A stretch of 64,000 nt of DNA from Azohydromonas caseinilytica (GTDB lineage: Bacteria; Pseudomonadota; Gammaproteobacteria; Burkholderiales; Burkholderiaceae_C), in assembly GCF_012927045.1 (NCBI RefSeq), contig NZ_JABBFW010000003.1, positions 62,001 through 126,000 on the forward strand. The letters run 5' to 3'. The position numbers and the translations under genes were made by a program. Each line of letters opens with the position of its first letter. Within the stretch, counting starts at the first letter, position 1. Under the pieces are notes generated by a model that was not told where the DNA came from, did not search any database, and saw only the letters and a program-made list of their open reading frames with translations. This document shows, one piece after another, positions 43,296 to 51,015 of this stretch.

Positions 43296-45551
43296 ATGGA
43301 CAACTCCTCTCCCACCCTGGGCGCCCCGGCCGGCAGCGACGAGAGCGGCAAGCTCGGCACCGGCCTGAACCGCGTCGATGGCCCGCTGAAGGTGTGCGGC
43401 CTGGCCCGCTACACCGGTGACTTCTACGCCCCCGGATTGACCCACGCCACGATGCTGCAGAGCCGCATCGCCGCCGGCCGGGTGAAGCGCATCGACACGG
43501 CCGCCGCCCTGGCGCACCCCGGCGTGCTGCACGTCATGACGCACCTCAACGCCCCGCGCCTGCCCGAGGGCGGCCAGGCGGGCATCAAGCCGCCGGCCGG
43601 ACGCACGCTGTCGCTGCTGCAGGACGACCGCGTGCATTACGACGGCCAGCCCATTGCCGTCGTGGTGGCCGAGACGCTGGAGGCCTCGCGCCAGGGGGCG
43701 CGGCTGCTCAAGGTCGAGGTCGAGGAGGAAACGCCCGTGCTGGACTTCGAGGCGGCCAAGGCCGAGGCGCACCCGCCCGAGGAGGCGCAAGGCCAGGAGC
43801 CCGACAGCCAGCGCGGCGACCCGGCCGGCGGCTGGAGCGCGGCGGCGCACCGGCATGAGGCCACCTACACCACGCCGCTGCAGCACCACAACCCGCTGGA
43901 GCCGCACGCCACGCTGGCGCAGTGGGACGGCGACCGGCTCACGCTCTGGGACTCCACGCAGTACGTGCACGGCGTGCGGCAGACCGTGGCGCAGCGCTTG
44001 GGGCTGTCCCCGGAGCAGGTGCGCGTGGTGAACCCCTTCGTCGGCGGCGCCTTCGGCAGCAAGGGCTCGGCGTGGTCGCACGTCGTGCTGGCGGCGATGG
44101 CAGCGCGCGAGGTGAAGCGGCCGGTGCGGCTGGCGGTGGAGCGCACGCAAATGTTCGGGCCGGTGGGGAACCGGCCCTTCACCGAGCAGAAATTCAAGCT
44201 GGCGGCGGACACTGAGGGCCGGCTCACGGCGCTGGAGCACCACGTGCATGCCGAGACGGCGCGCATCGAGGACTGGATCGAGCCCTCGGCGCTGGTGTCG
44301 CGCTTTCTCTATGCCTGCGACAACGTCGCGACCTCGCACCGGCTGGTGCCGCTGAACGTGGGCGTGCCCACCTTCCAGCGTGCGCCGGGCGAGGCCACGG
44401 GCACCTTCGCGCTGGAGTCGGCCATGGACGAGCTGGCCCACGCCGCCGGCATCGACCCGCTGGAGTTCCGGCTGCGCAACCACTCGGACTTCGACGCCGA
44501 GCGCGGCCTGCCCTACTCCAGCAAGTCGCTGCGCGAGTGCTACGCGCGCGGCGCGGAAGCTTTCAATTGGTCGCGCCGTGATTCGCGGCCGGGCGCGATG
44601 CGCGACGGCGACGCGCTCATCGGCTGGGGCATGGCGACGGCCACCTACCCCGCCAAGCGCATGCCGGCCGAGGCCACGGCTGCGCTGTTGCCGGACGGGC
44701 GCGTGCGGGTGGAATGCGGCACACACGACCTGGGCACCGGCACGTGGACGCTGCTGACGCAGGTGGCGGCCGACGCGCTGGACCTGCCGCCCTCGCGCAT
44801 CGCGCTGCGCATCGGCGACAGCGCGCTGCCCATGGCGCCCGTTTCCGGCGGCTCCATGACCGCGGCCAGCGCCGGCGCGGCGGTGTTTTCAGCTTGCGAG
44901 GAGCTTCGCACGCGGCTCATCGACGTGGTGGTGGCGGACGAGGACTCGCCGCTGCACGGCGTGCCGCACGAGCGGGTCGAGTGCCGAAACGGCGGGCTGT
45001 GGCACCGCAACGAGCCCGGCCGCGGCGAGGCGCTGGCGACGGTGGCGGCGCGCCACCGCGAGGACGAGCTGCAGGTGAAGGTCAAGGCCACGCCGGGGCC
45101 GGACGCGGAGAAGTTTTCGAAGCACTCCTTCGGCGCCGTGTTCGCCGAAGTGCGCGTGGATGCGGAGCTGGGCGTGATCCATGTGCCGCGCATCGTGGCG
45201 GCCTACGCGGTGGGCCGGCTGCTCAGCGCCAAGGCCGGGCGCAGCCAGTTGCTGGGCGGCATCGTCTGGGGCCTGTCGATGGCGCTGCACGAGCACTCGC
45301 TGCGCGACCCGCGCTATGGCCGCATCGCCAATGCCAATCTGGCCGAATACCACGTGCCGGTGAATGCCGACGTGCCGGACATCGAGTTGATCGTCGTGCC
45401 CGAGGACGATCCTCATATCGGGCCGCTGGGGGCGAAAGGGATTGGAGAAATCGGCATCACTGGCGTCGCGGGGGCGATTGCCAACGCGGTGTGGCATGCC
45501 ACCGGCAAAAGAATTCGGGATTTGCCGATTTCCTTGGATGCGCTGCTATAA
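43296..45551 (+). CDS. Molybdenum hydroxylase, molybdopterin-binding subunit (PaoC/YagR-like)
   Basis: A 751-residue catalytic subunit holding the molybdenum cofactor (molybdopterin cytosine dinucleotide type expected). Conserved features include the GGAFGSKG motif, the glycine-rich cofactor loops, and the catalytic glutamate near the end in GAKGIGEIGITG. The likely reaction is oxidation of aldehydes or N-heterocycles; the substrate is not determinable. No PaoD-type maturation chaperone gene follows. Confidence 0.92.
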   Translation: MDNSSPTLGAPAGSDESGKLGTGLNRVDGPLKVCGLARYTGDFYAPGLTHATMLQSRIAAGRVKRIDTAAALAHPGVLHVMTHLNAPRLPEGGQAGIKPPAGRTLSLLQDDRVHYDGQPIAVVVAETLEASRQGARLLKVEVEEETPVLDFEAAKAEAHPPEEAQGQEPDSQRGDPAGGWSAAAHRHEATYTTPLQHHNPLEPHATLAQWDGDRLTLWDSTQYVHGVRQTVAQRLGLSPEQVRVVNPFVGGAFGSKGSAWSHVVLAAMAAREVKRPVRLAVERTQMFGPVGNRPFTEQKFKLAADTEGRLTALEHHVHAETARIEDWIEPSALVSRFLYACDNVATSHRLVPLNVGVPTFQRAPGEATGTFALESAMDELAHAAGIDPLEFRLRNHSDFDAERGLPYSSKSLRECYARGAEAFNWSRRDSRPGAMRDGDALIGWGMATATYPAKRMPAEATAALLPDGRVRVECGTHDLGTGTWTLLTQVAADALDLPPSRIALRIGDSALPMAPVSGGSMTAASAGAAVFSACEELRTRLIDVVVADEDSPLHGVPHERVECRNGGLWHRNEPGRGEALATVAARHREDELQVKVKATPGPDAEKFSKHSFGAVFAEVRVDAELGVIHVPRIVAAYAVGRLLSAKAGRSQLLGGIVWGLSMALHEHSLRDPRYGRIANANLAEYHVPVNADVPDIELIVVPEDDPHIGPLGAKGIGEIGITGVAGAIANAVWHATGKRIRDLPISLDALL

Positions 45552-45620
45552 CCAGCCCGGATGACCGCATGGGGTGCACGGACCCCATGCGGCAATAAAT
45601 CAACGATGGGAGGACGCGGC

Positions 45621-46187
45621 ATGGCCGAATCAAATACGCATGCCGGTGCGCCGGAAATCACCTGCACCGGCTCCAGGCTCGTGTACGAGAACCGCTGGAT
45701 CAGGCTGAGGGAGGACGCCATCCTCCGGGCTGATGGCACGCCCGGCATCTACAGCGTGGTCGAACGATCCGACTTCGCCGTGATCGCAGCCGTCGAAGCC
45801 GGGCAGATTTACCTGGTCGAGCAATTCCGCTATCCCGTCGGCGGGCGCTATTGGGAATTGCCGCAGGGCGCCTGGGAGGACGACCCCGGAAAATCGCCGG
45901 AGGAAGTGGCGCGGGGCGAATTGCGCGAGGAAACGGGTTTATCAGCCGGCCGGATGCAGCAGGTCGGCTCACTGTTCATCGCTTACGGCCTGTGCACGCA
46001 GCGCTGCAACGTCTTCTTCGCCACCGAATTGACCCAGCACGCCCAGCAGCTCGACGCCGAGGAAATGGGCATGATCTGCAAACCCTTTCCCCTGGCTGAA
46101 TTTGAAAGAATGCTGCGGGAGGGCGTGATTCAGGATGGGACGACGATGGCGGTGTTTGGGTTGTTGAGGTTGAAGGGGTTGATTTGA
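45621..46187 (+). CDS. Nudix hydrolase (ADP-ribose pyrophosphatase-like)
   Basis: A 188-residue Nudix protein with the catalytic box beginning GAWEDDPGKSPEEVARGELREETG, matching Gx5Ex7REUxEExGU closely, in an ADP-ribose/sugar-nucleotide pyrophosphatase context (FRYPVGGRYWELPQG). It likely hydrolyses an NDP-linked metabolite. A GGGAGGA ribosome site directs the start to 45621 rather than the upstream in-frame ATG at 45561. Confidence 0.88.
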   Translation: MAESNTHAGAPEITCTGSRLVYENRWIRLREDAILRADGTPGIYSVVERSDFAVIAAVEAGQIYLVEQFRYPVGGRYWELPQGAWEDDPGKSPEEVARGELREETGLSAGRMQQVGSLFIAYGLCTQRCNVFFATELTQHAQQLDAEEMGMICKPFPLAEFERMLREGVIQDGTTMAVFGLLRLKGLI

Positions 46188-46238
46188 GGCAGCCTATTGC
46201 AATTCACACAAAGCTCGAAAATTCATAACACTCCTATT

Positions 46239-46270
46239 CCGTTCGTCCTGAGGTATCGAAGGATGAACGG
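46239..46270. repeat. REP-like element, copy 4 (left arm of island-flanking inverted repeat)
   Basis: A 32-base palindrome starting CCGTTCGTCCTGAGG and ending GGATGAACGG. The copy at 50154-50185 is its exact reverse complement, with similarity continuing about 20 bases beyond on the inner side. This subfamily has TATCGAA in place of TGTCGAA. Confidence 0.85.
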
Positions 46271-46302
46271 CCCCAGCCGCGCGGCGGGCCGAAGAAAAAG
46301 CG

Positions 46303-46329
46303 TCGTCATTCCTGCAAAAACATGAATCC
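46303..46329. repeat. Degenerate GTCATTCCTGC palindrome
   Basis: Begins GTCATTCCTGC and ends GAATCC; the centre has decayed. It belongs to the same broad family as 8161-8185. Confidence 0.5.
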
Positions 46330-46388
46330 AATGTTTGCAAACTGGATGCAGGCCGCCCGCCGGCGCGAACTTGGATGCGCACGCGCTG

Positions 46389-47522
46389 TCAAAGCGTATA
46401 ACAATCCCTGATTTTTGCCCTAAGCTTAGAAATCTCAGGCTCGAATACTCGCACCATTCGCTGAACCTGTTCCACCAGCCAATCAATCATGTCAGGCCAG
46501 TTATCCCGGTTATGCCCATCGAATTCCCGCGCAATTTCAATGATGGATGCTTTTTTGTCCCCCATACGCCGCCATGACAAAGGGGCGCCGTAAGCCCCAT
46601 CTAATTCAGACGCCCGAGCCTGAAGAACATCAAAAAGACCTTTATTTTCCTCCTTGCTTGTGCGGGCCAACTCAAAACTTACTCTAACCTCGTGGCGAGT
46701 AAATATCATGGAGTAATGCACACCACTTAAACCGGAACCTGCATTCAACCAATGGTCGTGCCCGGGAGTGACGTTGGCATAACGTTTGACACCAGCCTGT
46801 TCCAGGGCTTCAAGCGTTTTTTGCCAAAATTCTAGCCGCAACTGATGCCTCGTGAACTCGCCACGCTCAACTGCCTGCTCTTCCACTTCCTTCTCTGAAA
46901 CACCGATCATCAACTCTTCAGCTTCGGGCAATGGAATAAGCTGCTCAATTGTCAAAAATAAGTCTGCGCCATCCTGGTATGGCTTGGCCCTGAAGCACTT
47001 AACAAGGACATTGTGTTTCAGCAGCCATAGCACAGCGGAGGTTACTTCCTTGCGGAATTCGGCTGCCACCATGATCAAACGCTGATTCGTGCCGTGGTTA
47101 AGAGTGACCTCTTCGAATTCCTCTTTGCCGAGAAATTCACAAATTATGGACTTGGCGTCACACCCCGGACCCAGCTTATCCAGATAGCGTTGAAAGATTT
47201 CGGCAACTTGCGTTTTCGAAAGCGCCGAGCAATACGCCGCGTACTTCAGGGACTGCCAGACGACATTACGTCCCGAGTCATCCAGCTTATTTTCGATGAT
47301 GACCAAGGCGCCGGACTTGTCTATGGCCAGCAAATCCAAGCGCTCCTTCGTATCGTCGAAGCCGTCGAATTCCTTCTGGATGATCAACAGTTCCTCGCCC
47401 AGTGCATCGGGTTGGTTTGCCAGCCATTCTTGCAGGTGGGCGCGTTCGGTGAAGCCCAGTTCCGAGAAAGTGACTTGGCTCAGGGCTGTGATTCGATTGG
47501 TTTGGCGGTGGATGCGGTACAT
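46389..47522 (-). CDS. DUF4268 protein with PD-(D/E)XK-like N-terminal domain
   Basis: A 377-residue protein. The N-terminal half has a nuclease-like pattern, with D63 in RLDLLAID, E77-x-K79 in IIENKLDD and Q90 in VWQSLKY, matching the D...ExK...Q core of PD-(D/E)XK endonucleases and DUF91-like proteins. The C-terminal half (WQKTLEALEQAGVKRYANVTPGHDHWL... to the end) matches DUF4268, found with restriction-like nucleases. Base composition is clearly less GC-rich than its surroundings, suggesting transfer. It begins the accessory stretch bounded by inverted repeats. Confidence 0.8.
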   Translation of the reverse strand: MYRIHRQTNRITALSQVTFSELGFTERAHLQEWLANQPDALGEELLIIQKEFDGFDDTKERLDLLAIDKSGALVIIENKLDDSGRNVVWQSLKYAAYCSALSKTQVAEIFQRYLDKLGPGCDAKSIICEFLGKEEFEEVTLNHGTNQRLIMVAAEFRKEVTSAVLWLLKHNVLVKCFRAKPYQDGADLFLTIEQLIPLPEAEELMIGVSEKEVEEQAVERGEFTRHQLRLEFWQKTLEALEQAGVKRYANVTPGHDHWLNAGSGLSGVHYSMIFTRHEVRVSFELARTSKEENKGLFDVLQARASELDGAYGAPLSWRRMGDKKASIIEIAREFDGHNRDNWPDMIDWLVEQVQRMVRVFEPEISKLRAKIRDCYTL

Positions 47523-48089
47523 TGGTTTTCTTGATATCTTTGGTGTTTAAAACAGCATTGTGGATTTTATTTCAAACAATAATTCCAGTAAATTCAGAGC
47601 TTGACCGCATAAATTTGATGCACAGGCTACGAACTTAACTGTGCTGCAGCGTTCGGCGCATTTGAGAGTCGGGCCACACCGCGAGTGCTTAGCGTGCCAA
47701 AGCAAGCTAGCAGCCTCGCACATGGAGTTGAGCGCCTTCAAAATCAGACCATGCTGCTGCGGGCGCAGTCCTTCTAAAAAAGCGTGCATACTTCACACGT
47801 GAGCGTACATGACAAGTAGGCAGCGGAATTTATTTCCAAACTTTGTGTATTTTCTCACGATTATTCAGAGTCGGAACCGCTACTCATGCTGTCGGCATTG
47901 ATCGTCCGCCTGCCTCCCGGTTGGCCTAATACAGCGACCTGACATTCGAGATGGGTCCGCGAACCTGCTTCTTGCGGAGAAAACGTAGGTCGGCGATGAT
48001 AGTGACGTAGAAATTGGGCCGTATCGAGCAATTGACGTCGATAGACCTAATCGACGCCATTTCTGCCAATCAACACTGGAGAGTTCTAA
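47523..48089. other. AT-richer intergenic region between DUF4268 and zinc-ribbon genes
   Basis: About 570 bases with no convincing gene. An 80-codon minus-strand frame exists at 47547-47789 but shows no protein-like signal. The region likely contains promoters of the divergent genes on both sides; none was placed. Confidence 0.45.
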
Positions 48090-48326
48090 ATGGCTTTATA
48101 CAAGTATGGCAATCGTCTCACACAGTCGCAGCACGGAGCCTTTGACGCAACGCATACCCCTGGCACGCAAGCTCCTTACCCCGGGATCTATCGCTGCACA
48201 TCTTGTGGAGATGAAATTGCAATTGCAGGCGGACACACGCTGCCTCCTCAGAATCATCGCCAACACAATCCTGCTAATGGCCCAATCGAATGGCAATTAC
48301 TGGTCTATCCGGTTCAGCAGAATTAA
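48090..48326 (+). CDS. Small zinc-ribbon-like protein
   Basis: A 78-residue protein with YRCTSCGDEIAIAGGHTLPPQNH, so two cysteines (C36, C39) and a histidine-rich loop suggest metal binding. It resembles a small uncharacterised family (often labelled 'protein L') with the pattern PGIYRCxxCGxE...LPPQNH...W. Function unknown. It is AT-richer than neighbouring core genes. Confidence 0.65.
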   Translation: MALYKYGNRLTQSQHGAFDATHTPGTQAPYPGIYRCTSCGDEIAIAGGHTLPPQNHRQHNPANGPIEWQLLVYPVQQN

Positions 48327-48414
48327 TCAAGCCATTCAACTAATCAAGCGAACTTGCATTCCACAGTGCTAAGCAAGCAATGCACTGCGTCTAAAAATCA
48401 CTTTAGAGAACACT

Positions 48415-49224
48415 GTGATTACCACCAATTCCACACCCTCAACGGAATCAACGGCATTCGCATGTCCGCATTGTGGCGCCTACACGAGCCAGCACTGGTT
48501 TCACTTGTACGCCAGACAAAACAATGACGATGCTCGCACCCCAAACATACCTGACGAAGATAGGCGCAAGCACTTTTTGGAGGCATCAGATATACCTCAA
48601 GAAGTAAAACCCAAACTCTTGGAATGGTGCGACAAAATACTATCTGGTTCTCCGTTTTTTGAAGACATTGGCAAGTGGGACAATGTTCGGAATACGGTCG
48701 AAAATCTTAATATTAGCGAATGCTATAACTGCAAAAAAATTGCAGTTTGGGTTCATAAGTCAATGGTGTACCCAGAGACAAGAATGGGGCCTAAGCCCAA
48801 CGTGGATTTACCAACAGACATCCTTCGCGACTACGAGGAGGCCAGAAGCATCGTCAATGTCTCCCCTAGGGGAGCTGCAGCATTACTTCGACTTGCCGTT
48901 CAGAAGCTATGCGCACATTTGGGAGAGCGCGGCAAAAACATAGACGAAGACATTGCCAGTTTAGTTGGCAAAGGCCTTGACCCCTTAGTGCAACAGGCCC
49001 TAGACATTGTCCGTGTCATAGGTAATGAAGCAGTGCACCCAGGGACTTTAGATATTCGAGATGATCAAAATATTGCCATTCAACTATGTGAGTTGGTCAA
49101 TTTGGTGTGCCAGCAAATTATCACCCAGCCAAAAGCTATTCGAAGCTTATACGACAAGCTACCTGAAGGAAAACGGACAGCCATTGAATCTCGAAATGCA
49201 AAGGCATTGAACCTCAACACCTAA
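48415..49224 (+). CDS. DUF4145 domain-containing protein
   Basis: A 269-residue protein. An N-terminal zinc-ribbon has CPHC (C17, C20) and CYNC (C103, C106). The DUF4145 region follows at about residues 130-245, with ARSIVNVSPRGAAALLRLAVQKLC...IGNEAVHPG. DUF4145 occurs in restriction enzymes and in stand-alone proteins near defence genes. The start is a GTG at 48415. Composition is the most AT-rich in the window, indicating acquisition. Confidence 0.82.
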   Translation: MITTNSTPSTESTAFACPHCGAYTSQHWFHLYARQNNDDARTPNIPDEDRRKHFLEASDIPQEVKPKLLEWCDKILSGSPFFEDIGKWDNVRNTVENLNISECYNCKKIAVWVHKSMVYPETRMGPKPNVDLPTDILRDYEEARSIVNVSPRGAAALLRLAVQKLCAHLGERGKNIDEDIASLVGKGLDPLVQQALDIVRVIGNEAVHPGTLDIRDDQNIAIQLCELVNLVCQQIITQPKAIRSLYDKLPEGKRTAIESRNAKALNLNT

Positions 49225-49344
49225 ACGGCCATCACAGCGACACAGGCCATTTCGAAGCAGCCTGATTGATAGCGCACACTGCTATTTCAGCAGCACATCA
49301 ACGCGGTGATTCAAGGGTATTTTTCGAGACAAACCACCCTCCCC

Positions 49345-50112
49345 TCAAACCCCCTCCAACACCCCAGGCAACACCCCCGCCGCCGTCCCCCGCAGGCACA
49401 AATGCGCCTGGTCGTCGATGGCGCTGGGCTGGGGATTGAGGATGGCCACGTGCCCGCCCGCCTCGCGCGCCACCTGCGCCAGCCCGGCGGCGGGCCAGAC
49501 GGCGCCCGAGGTGCCGATGACCAGCAGCACGTCGCACTCGAAGGCGGCGCGCTCGGCGGCTTGCAGCACGCCCTCGGGCAGCATCTCGCCGAACCACACC
49601 ACGCCCGGGCGCACCAGGTTGCCGCAGGACGGGCACTTCGGCGGACGGCCCGGCACGGCGCCGGCCGTGTCGGTGAGCACGGGCTGGTGCGCGCAACGCT
49701 CCAGCCAGCGGTCCAGCAGGAGGTCGCCGTGCAGGCGCAGCGTGTCGCGGTTGCCGGCGCGCTGGTGCAGGTCGTCCACGTTCTGCGTCACCAGCGTCAA
49801 CCGGCGCGGATGGCGGCGGGCGTAGCCGGCCAGCGCCCGGTGGCCGGCATTGGGTAGCGCCTCGCGCACACCCTTGCGGCGCTCGGCGTACCAGTCCCAC
49901 ACCAGCCGCGGATCGGCGCGGAAACCGGCCTCGCTGGCCAGCTGCATCGGGTCCAGGTGCGACCAGTAGCCGGTCTGCGCGTCGCGGAAGGTGGGAATGC
50001 CGCTCTCGGCCGACATGCCCGCGCCGGTGAGCACACAGAGCTTCCTGGCGGCGCGCAGCCGCTCGCGCAGGTCCTCGATGTCGCGGGCGGTGGTGGGGTC
50101 CATGAGGCTCAT
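49345..50112 (-). CDS. Sir2-family NAD-dependent deacetylase (CobB-like)
   Basis: A 255-residue sirtuin: it removes acyl groups from protein lysines using NAD+. The motifs GAGMSAESGIPTFRD, TQNVDDLHQRAG and the catalytic histidine in RLHGDL are present, as is the late GTSGAVWPAAG. The second zinc pair is CPSCGN, while the first is reduced to CAH. The start at 50112 (MSLMDPTT) is an arbitrary choice between nearby ATGs. High GC, unlike the DUF4145 gene beside it. Confidence 0.85.
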   Translation of the reverse strand: MSLMDPTTARDIEDLRERLRAARKLCVLTGAGMSAESGIPTFRDAQTGYWSHLDPMQLASEAGFRADPRLVWDWYAERRKGVREALPNAGHRALAGYARRHPRRLTLVTQNVDDLHQRAGNRDTLRLHGDLLLDRWLERCAHQPVLTDTAGAVPGRPPKCPSCGNLVRPGVVWFGEMLPEGVLQAAERAAFECDVLLVIGTSGAVWPAAGLAQVAREAGGHVAILNPQPSAIDDQAHLCLRGTAAGVLPGVLEGV

Positions 50113-50153
50113 TCGGATTCGTGAAGCTCTTGCGGCTTGCCGCACAGCCGGGG

Positions 50154-50185
50154 CCGTTCATCCTTCGATACCTCAGGACGAACGG
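50154..50185. repeat. REP-like element, copy 5 (right arm of island-flanking inverted repeat)
   Basis: Exact reverse complement of the 32 bases at 46239-46270, starting CCGTTCATCC. Confidence 0.85.
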
Positions 50186-50214
50186 GAAACTTCACTGGTG
50201 GGCAAAAAGTGGGC

Positions 50215-50952
50215 TCACACCCCGCGCTGGCGCCGCGCCTCGTACAGGCACACGGCCGCCGCCACGGACACGTTCAGGCTTTCAACGGCCCCCTGCATCG
50301 GGATGCGCACCAGCTCGTCGCAGGTCTTGCGCGTGAGCTGACGCATGCCGGGCCCTTCGGCGCCCAGCACCAGGGCCACCGGGCCCTTGAAGTCCATGTC
50401 ATAGAGCGACTTCTCGGCGTCCTCGGCCGTGCCGACCACCCAGACGTTGCGCTCCTTGAGCTCGTTGAGCGTGCGCGCCAGGTTCGTCACCATCAGGTAC
50501 GGCACCGTCTCGGCGGCGCCGCTGGCGACCTTGGCGACCGTGGCGTTCAGGCCCACGGCATGGTCCTTGGGGGCGACCACGGCGTGCGCCCCGGCACCGT
50601 CGGCCACGCGCAGGCAGGCGCCCAGGTTGTGCGGGTCGGTCACGCCGTCGAGCACCAGCAGCAGCGGCGGGCCTTCCACCTCGTCCAGCACGTCGTCCAG
50701 CGAGTGCTGCTGCGCCAGCGCCTGCACCCGCGCCACCACGCCCTGGTGCCGGTGCGTGCCGCTGAGCTTGGACAGGCGCTCGTCGTCGCTGTCGATCAGC
50801 TTCGCGCCCGCCTCCTTGGCGCGCTCGACGAACTGGCGCATGCGGGCGTCGCGCCGCGTGGCGTCGATGTGGATCTCGGTGATGGACTGGGGCGCCGTCT
50901 TCAGGCGCACCGTCACGGCGTGGAAGCCGAACAGCAGTTTGGAAGAGCTCAT
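50215..50952 (-). CDS. rlmB: 23S rRNA (guanosine-2'-O-)-methyltransferase RlmB
   Basis: A 245-residue SPOUT methyltransferase that methylates 23S rRNA G2251 (E. coli numbering). The N-terminal substrate-binding domain precedes the SPOUT core with motifs [31 protein letters not shown] and the C-terminal knot [22 protein letters not shown]. Start [11 protein letters not shown] at 50952. Confidence 0.94.
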   Translation of the reverse strand: MSSSKLLFGFHAVTVRLKTAPQSITEIHIDATRRDARMRQFVERAKEAGAKLIDSDDERLSKLSGTHRHQGVVARVQALAQQHSLDDVLDEVEGPPLLLVLDGVTDPHNLGACLRVADGAGAHAVVAPKDHAVGLNATVAKVASGAAETVPYLMVTNLARTLNELKERNVWVVGTAEDAEKSLYDMDFKGPVALVLGAEGPGMRQLTRKTCDELVRIPMQGAVESLNVSVAAAVCLYEARRQRGV

Positions 50953-51015
50953 CGGCGGCATTATCGCCCCCGGGTTCAGGGCTTCCCGGCCGGAAATGGC
51001 TTGCGCGACGCCAAC

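Noticed and set aside
42126-44726. 866-codon minus-strand frame
   Set aside because: Antisense to the molybdenum hydroxylase genes; residue make-up is His/Arg/Gln-rich, typical of a shadow frame.
47547-47789. 80-codon minus-strand frame in the intergenic region
   Set aside because: No ribosome site, no protein-like composition and no family resemblance.
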